Counted from the first letter of the stretch, positions 19,001-27,696 are shown. The stretch: DNA of 64,000 bases from Sphingomonas sp. UBA978 (GCF_002292295.1 NZ_DBBS01000020.1:118806-182805), one strand, 5' to 3'. The notes: generated by a model from the sequence alone, not told the origin. Numbers and translations are program-made.

Positions 19001-19353
19001 TCGCCGCCGATCCGACCGTCAACACCTTCGCGCTGGTCGGCCTGTCGGACACCGCCAATGCCACGCTGATCTACGACAAGAGCGGGATTTCCGCCCGCCT
19101 GTCGTACAATTGGCGCGACAAGTTCCTCAGCGGCATCAACCGCGGCGGCGATCGCAACCCGGTCTTCACCGCACCCTATGGCCAGCTCGATCTGTCGGTC
19201 AGCTTCGACCTGACGCCGCGCTTCGCGCTCGGCTTCGAGGCGATCAACCTGACCGAGGAGGGCGTGCGCTCCTACGGCCGCGACGAAAGCAACATCTGGT
19301 ATCTGTCGGAAGGCTCCGCCCGCTACCTCGTTGCCGCCCGCTACCGGTTCTGA
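16096..19353 (+). CDS. TonB-dependent receptor, probable oligosaccharide uptake
   Basis: A 1085-residue outer-membrane receptor of the long sphingomonad/Caulobacter type. A signal peptide ends near 'GAGAQTT' (about residue 32), followed by an Ala/Pro/Thr-rich linker and the TonB box region 'DEIVVTGVRASLERS'. The plug has 'VDAISAEDIGKFANTNLAESLQ' style spacing (pieces 'SAEDIGKF', 'NLAESLQRITGVS', 'TVRGFGAQYN'), the barrel ends in '...AARYRF'. ATG 16096 follows AAGGGG by 5 bp; ATG 16099 is also possible. It is the first gene of a set with SapC, cupin and halogenase and carries the LacI-type operator, so it likely imports the glycan handled by the GH3 enzyme. Similar receptors are mostly sugar transporters. 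Confidence 0.9.
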   Translation: MMKGMKLSAALVRSTSVLGLVAGLAIATGAGAQTTPADPQQGTPQADTTSQAATPGAASPTNAVPDNGPDEIVVTGVRASLERSIAIKRESFGVVDAISAEDIGKFANTNLAESLQRITGVSIDRRNGEGSTVTVRGFGAQYNLVTLNGRQLATSNIVAVGGDQGGDGAGGFGRSFDFSNLASEGVKTLETYKTGRAAIPSGGIGATINVVSRRPLDARESGLLGSIGVKGSYDNSASDCFDCGARVTPEVSGTASWSDPSQRFGVSLFGSYQKRNFSFSSVAPDNWNIRSLTDFLNPANGFINAATKINNRPTNGNVLVSVPNDSRYHFSEASRERINGQGILQFRPTDTLTFTADGLYAQLRQSERRSTQSNWFNRPFGEVTFDDASNGIATTSFLAETINGVKDEAFEQAYRAQKNKLYDFGGNIEWKPSDRFTLAVDGHIGRADSAPDNPNGQTSTTVAFNAPVVAAHSLTLGKNGFPQQTLTINDRSPSVTPSGQAFIKGNGNGVIDLGDLSSAVQRQFASNQTQRIKELRADAGWEFNDELRVDAGGNYRTTKTRQTQYNTRQVLGDWGNSLPPDVARLAPGQVFQFCNVCKFEHNDAKADANTLVAFRTADATKLYNTLYDYYIGVTNDGVNHANNIDANDDNRVKEDIWSGYLQGSWSGKLFDHNAQLVGGVRYENTKVRAVSLQPVPTAIVWTADNDFFVANTTERQTLTSNGKYSNWLPSVDAKFEVFDNFFARASYSKTISRAGYGDLFASTGVSGPGRPTAIGGIATGFAHNTDLDPLSSRNIDVSLEWYPRKDIFLSAGFFDKKVNNFIGNTVINRNLFGLRDPTSGTAGTRSGVARQQLTGTFGADITDVNLFTYTALLQQNSGNVAATNAQFAANYNIQNRALNQGFVDQILGQYDITANAQDPLFNFAVNTPINNRDAHIYGFEFAGQYFLGNTGFGVAASYTLVRGNIGIDVAADPTVNTFALVGLSDTANATLIYDKSGISARLSYNWRDKFLSGINRGGDRNPVFTAPYGQLDLSVSFDLTPRFALGFEAINLTEEGVRSYGRDESNIWYLSEGSARYLVAARYRF

Positions 19354-19358
19354 CGGTA

Positions 19359-19392
19359 CGAAGAAGGTCGCTCACACGGGCGGCCTTCTTCG
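19359..19392 (+). terminator. Hairpin between TBDR and sapC-type gene (no U-tract)
   Basis: Arms CGAAGAAGGTCG (19359-19370) and CGGCCTTCTTCG (19381-19392) pair over 12 positions with one G-U, loop of 10. No run of T follows, so it may not stop transcription fully; it could stabilise the receptor mRNA and lower expression of the downstream genes. Confidence 0.6.
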
Positions 19393-19406
19393 GCTAAGAG
19401 GGTGTC

Positions 19407-20108
19407 ATGGCTGCGGTTCTGCTCAACAACGTCGATCATCGCGACCTGCGCGTCGCGGTGGGGCATCATGCGCGCTACGGCGACGCGATCAACCAGACGC
19501 GCGTGTTTCCGGCCGAATACGAGGAATTGCAGCGCGACTATGCGATCCTGCTGCGCCGCGACGAGCGGGGCGACCTGTTCGCCACGGTCCAGCTCGGCCT
19601 CGATCCCGACGAGAACCTGTTCCTCGACGACGAACGATGGGACGCGCGCTACGTCCCCGCGACCTGCGCGCGCGGGCCGTTCTCGATCGGCGTCGACGAG
19701 CAGGGCGAGCCGATGATCCACGTCGAGCCCGACCATGTCCGGATCGTCGCGGACGGCGAACCGGTGTTCCTGCCGCTCGGCGGCAATGCGCCGCTGCTCG
19801 ACCATGTCTCCGCGATGCTCCAGCGCATCTATCTCGGTCTCCAGACCGAACGCGCGATGTTTGACGCCTTCGACGGCGCCGGCTTGCTGGAGCCCGCCAC
19901 GCTGCGACTCGATCTGGGCGAGGGGCGGTGCTACAACATTCCCGATCGCTTCACGATCGACGCGGGGCGGCTCGCGGCGCTGGAGGGCGCGGCACTGGAG
20001 CGGCTGCACCGGCACGATTACCTGCGGCCGGCGCTGTGGATCGCCTCGTCGCTCGGCAATCTGCGCCACCTGATCGACCGCAAGCTGCGGAGCGAGGCCC
20101 GTGGCTGA
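19407..20108 (+). CDS. SapC family protein
   Basis: A 233-residue soluble protein of the SapC family (Pfam SapC). Typical segments are 'VFPAEYEELQRDYAILLRRD', 'RYVPATCARGPFSIG' and 'FLPLGGNAPLL'. No signal peptide or membrane helix is visible. SapC proteins recur beside TBDRs, cupin-like proteins and flavin-dependent halogenases in Caulobacter, Xanthomonas and sphingomonads, but their biochemical role is not settled; the name comes from an S-layer related gene in Campylobacter. Its 3' end overlaps the GTG start of the cupin gene by 8 bp. A ribosome-site-like AGAGGG lies just before ATG 19407. Confidence 0.87.
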   Translation: MAAVLLNNVDHRDLRVAVGHHARYGDAINQTRVFPAEYEELQRDYAILLRRDERGDLFATVQLGLDPDENLFLDDERWDARYVPATCARGPFSIGVDEQGEPMIHVEPDHVRIVADGEPVFLPLGGNAPLLDHVSAMLQRIYLGLQTERAMFDAFDGAGLLEPATLRLDLGEGRCYNIPDRFTIDAGRLAALEGAALERLHRHDYLRPALWIASSLGNLRHLIDRKLRSEARG

Positions 20109-21135
20109 GCCATTGCGCGTCTCGCGCCCCGTCCGCGAGATCCACGGGGCGACCGTCTTCGATCCGGCGGCGCTGGTCGCCGCCGGCGAGCCGGTGATCC
20201 TGCGCGGACTGGCCGCCGACTGGCCGCTGGTCCGCGCCGGGCGTCGTTCGGCGCAGGACGCCGCGGACTATCTGCGCGGGTTCGACGTCGGCCGGCCGGT
20301 CACCGCCTATGTCGGCGATCCCGCGATCCGCGGCCGGTTCCACTATGACGCGACCGTCACGGCGATGAACTTCACCGCCGACCGCTCCACGCTCGGCGCC
20401 TTCCTTGATCGCCTCCTCGGCCATCGCGGCGACGATCGTGCGCCGGCATTGTATCTCGGCTCGACCGATCTCGACACCTGTTTGCCCGGCTTCCGGCAGG
20501 ACAACGACCTGCAACCGGACACCGGCCTGTTCGATGCCTATCCCCCGGTCGCGAGCATCTGGATTGGCAACCGCACGATCGCCGCCGCGCATCACGACAT
20601 GTCGAACAACGCGGCGGTCTGCGCGATCGGGCGGCGGCGCTTCACCCTGTTCCCGCCCGATCAGGTCGCCAACCTCTATCCCGGCCCGCTCGCGCCGACG
20701 CCCGGCGGGCAGGTGGTGAGCATGGTCGATTTCGCCGCGCCCGATCTCGCCGCCTATCCGCGCTTCGCCGATGCGGTCGCGGCCGGATCGGTGGCGGAGC
20801 TGGAGGCGGGCGACGTCCTCGTCTATCCGGCGCTCTGGTGGCACCATGTCGAGGCGCGCGACGATTTCAACGTGCTGGTGAATTACTGGTGGAACGCGGC
20901 ACCGGCGTTCCTCGACACGCCGATGGACACGCTGCTGCACGCCTTGCTCAGCCTGCGCGACCGTCCCGACCACGAAAAGCGCGGCTGGCGGGCGATGTTC
21001 GACCATTATGTGTTCGGCAATGCCGAAGCGGTCGCGGCGCATCTGCCCGCCGCCGCCCGTGGGCCGCTGGCGCCGCTCGACGAGGCCGGCGCCCGCCAGC
21101 TGCGCGCCTATCTGCTCCACCGGCTGAACCGATGA
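20101..21135 (+). CDS. Cupin-like (JmjC-type) protein of a halogenase cluster
   Basis: A 344-residue protein of the cupin_8/JmjC-like fold. The N-terminal 'EPVILRGLAADWPLV' is the usual opening of these proteins; 'AAHHDMSNNAAVCAIGRRRF' holds an H-x-D metal pair and 'WWHHVEARDDFNVLVNYWW' the distal His, so Fe(II)/2-oxoglutarate binding is plausible. JmjC-like family members hydroxylate proteins or small molecules; the substrate here is unknown. The start is GTG 20101, inside the end of the SapC gene, and the stop overlaps the halogenase start (ATGA). Tight coupling of all three genes suggests one shared pathway. Confidence 0.85.
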   Translation: MAEPLRVSRPVREIHGATVFDPAALVAAGEPVILRGLAADWPLVRAGRRSAQDAADYLRGFDVGRPVTAYVGDPAIRGRFHYDATVTAMNFTADRSTLGAFLDRLLGHRGDDRAPALYLGSTDLDTCLPGFRQDNDLQPDTGLFDAYPPVASIWIGNRTIAAAHHDMSNNAAVCAIGRRRFTLFPPDQVANLYPGPLAPTPGGQVVSMVDFAAPDLAAYPRFADAVAAGSVAELEAGDVLVYPALWWHHVEARDDFNVLVNYWWNAAPAFLDTPMDTLLHALLSLRDRPDHEKRGWRAMFDHYVFGNAEAVAAHLPAAARGPLAPLDEAGARQLRAYLLHRLNR

Positions 21136-22634
21136 CCGTCGCAAGCGACACCGGCGGTCCGCCGCCCACTCGCGTCGTCGTCGCCGGCGGCGGCACCGCC
21201 GGCTGGATCGCCGCCGCGGCGTTGACCCGCCAGCTCGGGCCGCTGGTCGCGGTGACGTTGGTCGAATCGGATGAGATCGGCACCGTCGGCGTCGGCGAAT
21301 CGACGATCCCGACCGCGCGCAGCTTCCACGCTTTTCTCGGGATCGACGAGGCGGCGTTCATGCGCGCGACGCAGGCGACCTTCAAGCTCGGCATCTCGTT
21401 CGAGAACTGGCGGCAGGTCGGCGATCGCTATTTCCACCCGTTCGGCAGCGTGGGGCGGTCGGTGATGATCGCCGATTTCCAGCATTTCTGGCTGGAGGCG
21501 CGAGCGCGCGGCTTCGGCGGCGACTATGGCAGCTATTCGCTGGAGCAGCAGGCGGCCGACGCCGGCCTGTTCGGCCAGGACGCCGAACGGTCGCTGGCCT
21601 ACGCCTATCACCTCGACGCCACGGCGTATGCCCGCTTCCTGCGCCAGGCGGCCGAGCCGTGGGGCGTGACCCGCGTCGAGGGGCGGATCGAGCGGGTCGA
21701 GTGCGACGGCGACAGCGGCGATATCGCGGCATTGGTCCTCGCCTCGGGACAGCGGATCGCGGGCGACCTGTTCATCGACTGTACCGGCTTCCGCGCGCTG
21801 CTGATCGAGGGGGCGCTGGAGACGGGCTTAGACGACTGGTCGCACTGGCTCGCCACCGACCGGGCGCTCGCGGTGCAGACCGAAGCGGTCGTCCCGCCGG
21901 TCCCCTACACGCGCGCGATCGCGCATCGCGCCGGCTGGCGCTGGCAGATTCCGCTGCAGACCCGCATCGGCAACGGCCTCGTCTATGCCAGCCGGCATAT
22001 GAGCGACGACGAGGCGCATGCGACGCTCGCCGCGGGCCCCGAAAGCCGTCCGTTGTTCGAACCGCGCCCGCTCCGCTTTACCGCGGGGATGCGCCGGCAG
22101 AGCTGGAACCGCAACTGCGTCGCGCTGGGCCTTGCCGCGGGATTCATCGAGCCGCTCGAATCGACCAGCATCCACCTCGTCATGAATGCGGTGACGCGCC
22201 TACTGCAGCTGTTCCCGTTCCGCGGCGGCGACCATCGCGCGCTGGCCGGACGCTTCAACGCGCAATCCCGCCACGAATGGGAGCATATCCGCGACTTCAT
22301 CATCCTGCACTATCACGCCACTGAGCGCGAGGATTCGCCCTTCTGGAAGGACTGCGCGGACCTCGCGATCCCGGACAGCCTCGCCGAACGCATCGCGCTG
22401 TTCGCGGCCAGCGCCGGCGCGTGGCAGGGGCAGGACGACCTGTTCCGGATCGATTCCTGGGTATCGGTGATGCTGGGGCAGGGGATCGCCCCGCGCGACC
22501 ATCACCGCATCGCTAGTGTCATCGGGACGCCGGCCCTGCAAACGTCGTTCGACGACCTGCGCGGCGGCATCGCCCGGACACTGCAGACCTTGCCGCGGCA
22601 TCACGACCTCCTCAAGCGATATTGCCGGGCATAG
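21132..22634 (+). CDS. Flavin-dependent tryptophan halogenase family protein
   Basis: A 500-residue FADH2-dependent halogenase homologue. The FAD site is 'VVAGGGTAGW' (Gly19-Trp25), followed by 'VGVGESTIP' (GEST at 55-58), the family lysine in 'ATFKLGI' (Lys85, equivalent to Lys79 of PrnA, which carries or positions hypohalous acid) and the W-x-W-x-I-P signature at 269-274 (WRWQIP), which separates halogenases from monooxygenases. All key residues are present, so it should be active. Cluster-type homologues next to TBDR/SapC genes (for example BrvH of Brevundimonas) brominate indole in vitro, while natural substrates are unknown. No dedicated flavin reductase gene is seen in the window. It is the last gene of the coupled SapC-cupin-halogenase set. 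Confidence 0.9.
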   Translation: MTVASDTGGPPPTRVVVAGGGTAGWIAAAALTRQLGPLVAVTLVESDEIGTVGVGESTIPTARSFHAFLGIDEAAFMRATQATFKLGISFENWRQVGDRYFHPFGSVGRSVMIADFQHFWLEARARGFGGDYGSYSLEQQAADAGLFGQDAERSLAYAYHLDATAYARFLRQAAEPWGVTRVEGRIERVECDGDSGDIAALVLASGQRIAGDLFIDCTGFRALLIEGALETGLDDWSHWLATDRALAVQTEAVVPPVPYTRAIAHRAGWRWQIPLQTRIGNGLVYASRHMSDDEAHATLAAGPESRPLFEPRPLRFTAGMRRQSWNRNCVALGLAAGFIEPLESTSIHLVMNAVTRLLQLFPFRGGDHRALAGRFNAQSRHEWEHIRDFIILHYHATEREDSPFWKDCADLAIPDSLAERIALFAASAGAWQGQDDLFRIDSWVSVMLGQGIAPRDHHRIASVIGTPALQTSFDDLRGGIARTLQTLPRHHDLLKRYCRA

Positions 22635-22772
22635 AGGCTTCCCCGCGACGGGAATTGCCAGCGACCATCGGCAGTTGCGCCGAACCGCGTTATAGTGGAT
22701 CACGATTCCGAAATATGGGAACTGCGTGGCAGGCATCGCTGCCGGATCGACAGGATTCCCGGGAGGATGACC

Positions 22773-25700
22773 ATGCGCTTCCACTGGCTGGCGGCCACCG
22801 CCGCGACCGCCATCGCCCTCGCCGTACCGGCCGCGGCGCATGATGCGTCCACCGTCGTGGCGTCGGCGCGCGCCAGCTTCAACCTCAACCCGGAATGGCG
22901 GATGACGACTGGGGACGTGGCGGGCGCGGCGCAACCCGCTTTCGACGATCGCAGCTGGGGCGAGGTGACGCTGCCCAACGCCTTCAACGAGAAGGAGGCG
23001 TTCGCCCGCGACATCAAGGACCTGTCGACTGGCATCACCTGGTATCGCAAGCGCATCACGCTGCCCGCAGGCGCAGAGGCGGGTAAGGCGTTCCTTGAGT
23101 TCGAAGGCGTCCGTCAGGCGGCCGAGGTCTGGGTCAACGGCCGGTCCGTCGTCCTGTCGGAACGCGGCGCGATGGCGTTCGGCGCCGACATCTCGCGTGC
23201 GATCACGCCGGGCGAGAATGTCATCGCGGTGCGCGTCGACAACGACTGGCGCTACAAGGAGCGCGCCACGGGCAGCGGCTTCCAGTGGAACGACCGCAAT
23301 TTCAACGTCAATTATGGCGGCATCACCCGCAACGTGAAGCTGCACCTGACTCCGCGCACCTATCAGACGCTGCCGCTGTTCTCCGACCTCGGCACCACCG
23401 GGCAATATATCTGGGCCGACGCCTTCGATCTCGCCGCCCGGTCCGCGACGATCCATGCCGAAACCCAGGTCCGCAACGAGCAGGTCAAACCGCGCAACCT
23501 GTCCTATCGAGTAGAGGTGCGCGACCGCGACGGCCGGGTCGTCGGCCGGCTGGACGGCGGCACGGTCACGCTGGCGCCGGGCGAGACGCGCACGCTCGCC
23601 GCCGCGGGCCGCATCGGCGACCTGCATTTCTGGAGCTGGGGCTATGGCTATCTCTATCGCGTGACGACCAGTCTGGTCGAGCGGGGCAGGGTGATCGATG
23701 CGGTCGACACGCGCACCGGCTTCCGCGCGACGCAATTCGGCGACGGCATGATCCGGCTCAACGGCCGCGTCATGCAGGTCCATGGCTATGCGCAGCGCAC
23801 CTCGAACGAATGGCCCGCGGTCGGTGTGTCGATCCCGCCGTGGATCAGCGACTTCTCCAACGCGCTGATGGTGGAGAGCGGCGGCAACATGGTGCGCTGG
23901 ATGCACATCACGCCGTCGAAGCAGGACATCGAATCCGCCGACCGCGTCGGCCTGCCGCAGGCGATGCCCGCGGGCGATGCCGAGCATGACGTCGAGGGCC
24001 GGCGCTGGGACCAGCGCAAGGAGCAGATGCGCGACGCGATCGTCTACAACCGCAACAACCCGTCGATCCTGTTCTACGAAAGCGGCAACGAGAGCATCAG
24101 CGAAGGCCATATGGCCGAGATGAAGGCGATCCGCGACCTCTACGATCCGCACGGCGGCCGCGCGATCGGGTCGCGCGAGATGCTCGACAGCCGCATTGCT
24201 GAATATGGCGGCGAGATGCTCTACATCAACAAGAGCGCGCATATCCCGATGTGGGCGATGGAATACAGCCGCGACGAGGCCGCGCGTGCGTATCAGGACG
24301 ACCAGACCCCGCCATTCCACAAAGACGCGCCCGATTACAATCGGAACCAGGACAGCCAGGCGCGCGAGGACGTGCGCCGCTGGTGGGACTATTACCGCAT
24401 CCGCCCCGGCACCGGGCGGCGGGTGAGTTCGGGCGGCGTCAACATCATCTGGTCGGACAGCAACACGCATTATCGCGGCGACAACAACTATCGCCGCTCG
24501 GGCGAGGTCGATGCGATGCGCCTGCCCAAGGAAAGCTTTTACGCGCACCGGACGATGTGGACCGGCTGGGTCGATGCGGAGACACCGGCGACCCATATCA
24601 TCGGCCACTGGAATTACGCCCCCGGAACGACGAAGGACGTCAGCGTCGTCTCGAATGGCGAACGGGTCGAGCTGTTCCTCAACGGCCGCTCGCTGGGGCA
24701 GGGGACGCGATCGAGCGGCTTCCTGTTCAGCTGGCCGGGCGTGCGCTGGCAGCCCGGATCGCTGCGCGCGGTCGCCATCGGCGCGAACGGCCGCCGCTCC
24801 GAACATGCCGTGGAAACCGCCGGCGCGCCGGCCGCGCTGCGGCTGGTACCGCATACCGGGCCGCGCGGGTTCGTGATGGATGGCGCCGACCTGGCGTTGG
24901 TCGATGTTGAGATCGTCGATGCGAAGGGACGGCGGGTGCCGACCGCCAACGACATGGTTGCCTTCAGGCTCGACGGCCCTGCGACATGGCGCGGCGGCAT
25001 CGCGCAGGGGGACAGTTCCGGTAAGCTGCGTGCCGCCGTGGCGGTGCAGGCGGAGGCGATCCCCGGCACGACGCCGACCGCCGGCACCGCGCGGGGCGAG
25101 GACAATTACATCCTCTCGCAGCGGCTGCCGGTCGAGGCCGGGGTCAACCGCGTGCTGCTGCGCGCGGGCAAGGCGCCGGGACCGGTGCGGGTTACCGCCA
25201 CCGTTGCGGGCTTGAAGCCGATGACGTTGACCATTCCGACCGTCGCCGCGCCGCCGGTGCGGGGCGGCCTGTCGCGCGTCTTCGCCGATGCCGCGCAGCC
25301 GGGTCTGCTCGGCCGCGGACCGACGCCGCCGGGGCCGTCCTATCGCGTCACCCGCGCGACCCATCTGCCGGTTCAGGTCGTCGCCGGCGCCAATCAGGCG
25401 GACGGCGCGAAGACGATCGACGACAACGAACTGACCCGCTGGGCGAGCGACGGCACGCCCGGCAACGCTTGGATCGAATATCGCTTCGCCACGCCGGTGA
25501 CGCTCGACGCGGTCGAGCTGAAGCTCGTCGGCTGGCGCTCGCGCGCCTATCCGATCCGGATCACGCTCGATGGCAAGGAGGTATGGCAGGGGGAGACGGA
25601 GCGCCAGCTCGGCTATGCCGCCGTCGGCTTCCCCGCCGCCACGGGCAGCGTCCTGCGGATCACGCAGGTCGCGCCGACGCAGGATCGCGACGCGTTCGGC

Positions 25701-25826
25701 AAGATCGTCGAGGTCGGCAACGCGAAGCAGGCAGGCGACACCGGCGCCGATGCGGTGCCCGCCGGCTGGCGCCTCGCGATCGTCGAGGCGGACTTCCACG
25801 GCCCCGTCCCCGTGGCGAGGCCGTGA
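22773..25826 (+). CDS. Glycoside hydrolase family 2 protein with C-terminal F5/8-type domain, secreted
   Basis: A 1017-residue exported enzyme. The signal peptide ('WLAATAATAIALAVPAAAH') is followed by the GH2 sugar-binding domain ('GITWYRKRITLP', 'VWVNGR'), an Ig-like domain, and the TIM barrel. Candidate acid/base Glu440 lies in 'YESGNES' and candidate nucleophile Glu497 in 'MWAMEYS'. The middle has DUF4982-like strands ('SNGERVELFLNGRSLG') and the end a discoidin-type domain ('TIDDNELTRWASDG'), which often binds sugars. The SD GGGAGG at 22761-22766 sits 6 bp before ATG 22773, so I prefer this to ATG 22767. Its stop overlaps the acetylesterase start (GTGA). Beta-galactosidase or beta-glucuronidase type activity is likely; which one is open. 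Confidence 0.86.
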   Translation: MRFHWLAATAATAIALAVPAAAHDASTVVASARASFNLNPEWRMTTGDVAGAAQPAFDDRSWGEVTLPNAFNEKEAFARDIKDLSTGITWYRKRITLPAGAEAGKAFLEFEGVRQAAEVWVNGRSVVLSERGAMAFGADISRAITPGENVIAVRVDNDWRYKERATGSGFQWNDRNFNVNYGGITRNVKLHLTPRTYQTLPLFSDLGTTGQYIWADAFDLAARSATIHAETQVRNEQVKPRNLSYRVEVRDRDGRVVGRLDGGTVTLAPGETRTLAAAGRIGDLHFWSWGYGYLYRVTTSLVERGRVIDAVDTRTGFRATQFGDGMIRLNGRVMQVHGYAQRTSNEWPAVGVSIPPWISDFSNALMVESGGNMVRWMHITPSKQDIESADRVGLPQAMPAGDAEHDVEGRRWDQRKEQMRDAIVYNRNNPSILFYESGNESISEGHMAEMKAIRDLYDPHGGRAIGSREMLDSRIAEYGGEMLYINKSAHIPMWAMEYSRDEAARAYQDDQTPPFHKDAPDYNRNQDSQAREDVRRWWDYYRIRPGTGRRVSSGGVNIIWSDSNTHYRGDNNYRRSGEVDAMRLPKESFYAHRTMWTGWVDAETPATHIIGHWNYAPGTTKDVSVVSNGERVELFLNGRSLGQGTRSSGFLFSWPGVRWQPGSLRAVAIGANGRRSEHAVETAGAPAALRLVPHTGPRGFVMDGADLALVDVEIVDAKGRRVPTANDMVAFRLDGPATWRGGIAQGDSSGKLRAAVAVQAEAIPGTTPTAGTARGEDNYILSQRLPVEAGVNRVLLRAGKAPGPVRVTATVAGLKPMTLTIPTVAAPPVRGGLSRVFADAAQPGLLGRGPTPPGPSYRVTRATHLPVQVVAGANQADGAKTIDDNELTRWASDGTPGNAWIEYRFATPVTLDAVELKLVGWRSRAYPIRITLDGKEVWQGETERQLGYAAVGFPAATGSVLRITQVAPTQDRDAFGKIVEVGNAKQAGDTGADAVPAGWRLAIVEADFHGPVPVARP

Positions 25827-26623
25827 GGGCCGCGGCCGTCGCCGCGGTCGCGCTTGCGCTGCCGCTGTCGGTCGCGGCCTCGTCCCCCGGGACCGGGCCG
25901 TACGACGTCTATGTGCTGGCGGGGCAGTCGAACATGTCCGGCCGGGGCGCGCTGGCGGAGCTGACCGCGGCGGAGCGCGTCGGCGATCCTCGCATTCGCC
26001 TCTATGGCAACGACGGGCGCTGGCGGGTCGCACTCGATCCGCTCGACGATGCCGCCGGCCAGGTCGATCCCGTCTCCGCCGACCGGCAGGCGGCGGTCGG
26101 CCCCGGCCTGCCCTTCGCCCGCGCGATGCTGCGCAGCCGGGGCCGCCCGATCGTGCTCGTGCCGTGCGCCAAGGGCGGCAGCGCGATCACCGAATGGACG
26201 CCGGCGCCGGCAAGCGGCACCCTCTACGGCGGCTGCATCCGGCGCATCCGGGAGGCGGGTGGCCACCTCGCCGGCCTGCTCTGGTATCAGGGGGAAAGCG
26301 ACGCGCGGACGTCGGTCGGGGCGGCGTGGGGCGAACGGTTCGCGACCTTGGTCGCCGCCTTCCGCAGCGATCTGGGCACCCCGACGTTGCCGGTCGCCTT
26401 CGTCCAGCTCGCCGACACGCCGGTGGCGGACGGCGCGCGCTATCCGAACTGGGCGGTGGTGCAGGCGCAGCAGGCGCAGGTGGCGCTGCCATGCGTCGCG
26501 ATGGTCCCGGCGGCGCGGCTGGCGCGCAATCCCGACGAGCTCCATCTCGCCACCGCTGCGCAACGCACGCTCGGCCGGCGGCTGGCGCGGGCGATGACCC
26601 GGCTGATCCGCCGCGGCTGCTGA
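25823..26623 (+). CDS. Sialate O-acetylesterase-type SGNH esterase, secreted
   Basis: A 266-residue exported esterase of the SASA (DUF303) family. A signal peptide ('AAVAAVALALPLSVAAS') precedes 'YVLAGQSNMSGRG', the GQSNM block with the catalytic Ser, 'LLWYQGESDA', and 'NPDELHLATAAQ' with the D-x-x-H catalytic pair. Despite the name, family members remove acetyl groups from various glycans including xylans. The GTG start at 25823 overlaps the GH2 stop, so the two are made together and probably act on the same acetylated polysaccharide. Confidence 0.85.
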   Translation: MRAAAVAAVALALPLSVAASSPGTGPYDVYVLAGQSNMSGRGALAELTAAERVGDPRIRLYGNDGRWRVALDPLDDAAGQVDPVSADRQAAVGPGLPFARAMLRSRGRPIVLVPCAKGGSAITEWTPAPASGTLYGGCIRRIREAGGHLAGLLWYQGESDARTSVGAAWGERFATLVAAFRSDLGTPTLPVAFVQLADTPVADGARYPNWAVVQAQQAQVALPCVAMVPAARLARNPDELHLATAAQRTLGRRLARAMTRLIRRGC

Positions 26624-26757
26624 GCGCGCACCGCCATCAAGCCAAGAGGCGCATCGATCGAGCGCGGCTTTGGTTTGGACGCTGCAACGGCGCCATCCTA
26701 CGACAGACTCCAAGACCAGCGATGCATCGTCGGCGAGAGAATGACAGGAGAGCCACA

Positions 26758-27696
26758 GTGACTGACATGAGCCCGACCGATATGGCACGCCACCTTGGCG
26801 GGGGGCTGCTGTCGTTCCCGGTCACGCATTTCGACGAGGACGGCCAGTTCCTCGAGGCGCCCTATCGCGAACATTGCGCCTGGATGCTGCAGCATGAGCT
26901 GACCGGCCTGTTCGCCGCCGGCGGCACCGGCGAATTCTTCTCGCTGACTCCGGCGGAGGTCGCGACGGTGGTCGCCGCCGCGGTGGCCGAAGCGGGCGGC
27001 AAACTGCCGGTCATCTCCGGCTGCGGCTATGGCACCGCGATCGCCACCGGTATCGCCCGCGACGCCGAACAGGCGGGGGCGGACGGCCTGCTGCTGCTGC
27101 CGCCTTATCTTGTCGGTGCCAAGCAGGAGGGGCTGGAACGCCATATCGAAGCGGTGTGCCGCGCCACCGGCCTCGGCGTCATCGTCTACAACCGCGACAA
27201 TGCGGTGGTGAACGACGAAACGCTGGCCCGGCTCTGCGATCGCAACCCCAACCTTGTCGGCTTCAAGGACGGCGTCGGCGACATCGAGCTGATGACCCGC
27301 ATCTATGCGCGGATGGGCGACCGGCTGACCTATATCGGCGGTCTGCCGACCGCGGAGACGTTCGCGACGCCCTATCTGACGATGGGCGTCACCACCTATT
27401 CCTCGGCGATCTTCAACTTCATGCCGGAATGGGCGCTCGCCTTCTACAAGGCGGTGCGCGCCGGCGACCAGCTGGAGGTGATGCAGCAGCTGCGCGACTT
27501 CGTGCTGCCGTACATCACGCTGCGCAACCAGGGCCGCGGCTATGCGGTGTCGATCGTCAAGGCGGGCATGCGCATCGTCGGGCGCGACGCGGGTCCGGTC
27601 CGCTCGCCGCTGACCGACCTGTCCGAGGCCGAGCACGAAAGCCTGCGCGTCCTGATCGAGCGGGTCAGCCCGAGGGCCCTCGCCGCCGCCGCCTGA
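26758..27696 (+). CDS. kdgD: 5-dehydro-4-deoxyglucarate dehydratase
   Basis: A 312-residue cytoplasmic enzyme of the DapA/NAL aldolase superfamily that converts 5-keto-4-deoxy-D-glucarate to alpha-ketoglutarate semialdehyde, CO2 and water in glucarate/galactarate breakdown. 'GGLLSFPVTHFDEDGQF' and 'FAAGGTGEFFSLT' are characteristic of KdgD; the Schiff-base Lys170 lies in 'VGFKDG' and Tyr144 in 'VIVYNRD'. The start is GTG 26758, with AGGAG at 26746-26750 seven bases upstream; ATG 26767 is the alternative. A GudP-like MFS carrier nearby would supply glucarate. The product is the same as that of XylX (51916-53058). Confidence 0.92.
   Translation: MTDMSPTDMARHLGGGLLSFPVTHFDEDGQFLEAPYREHCAWMLQHELTGLFAAGGTGEFFSLTPAEVATVVAAAVAEAGGKLPVISGCGYGTAIATGIARDAEQAGADGLLLLPPYLVGAKQEGLERHIEAVCRATGLGVIVYNRDNAVVNDETLARLCDRNPNLVGFKDGVGDIELMTRIYARMGDRLTYIGGLPTAETFATPYLTMGVTTYSSAIFNFMPEWALAFYKAVRAGDQLEVMQQLRDFVLPYITLRNQGRGYAVSIVKAGMRIVGRDAGPVRSPLTDLSEAEHESLRVLIERVSPRALAAAA

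Noticed and set aside
22200..26033. 1277-codon open frame on the minus strand opposite halogenase and GH2
   Set aside because: Its translation is Arg/Pro/Asp-rich without family motifs, while the plus strand holds two well-recognised enzymes; a GC-rich antisense shadow.
26624..26757. LacI operator copy in front of kdgD
   Set aside because: ATCGAT occurs here but without the full GACATCGATGTC palindrome or a TTGACA overlap.
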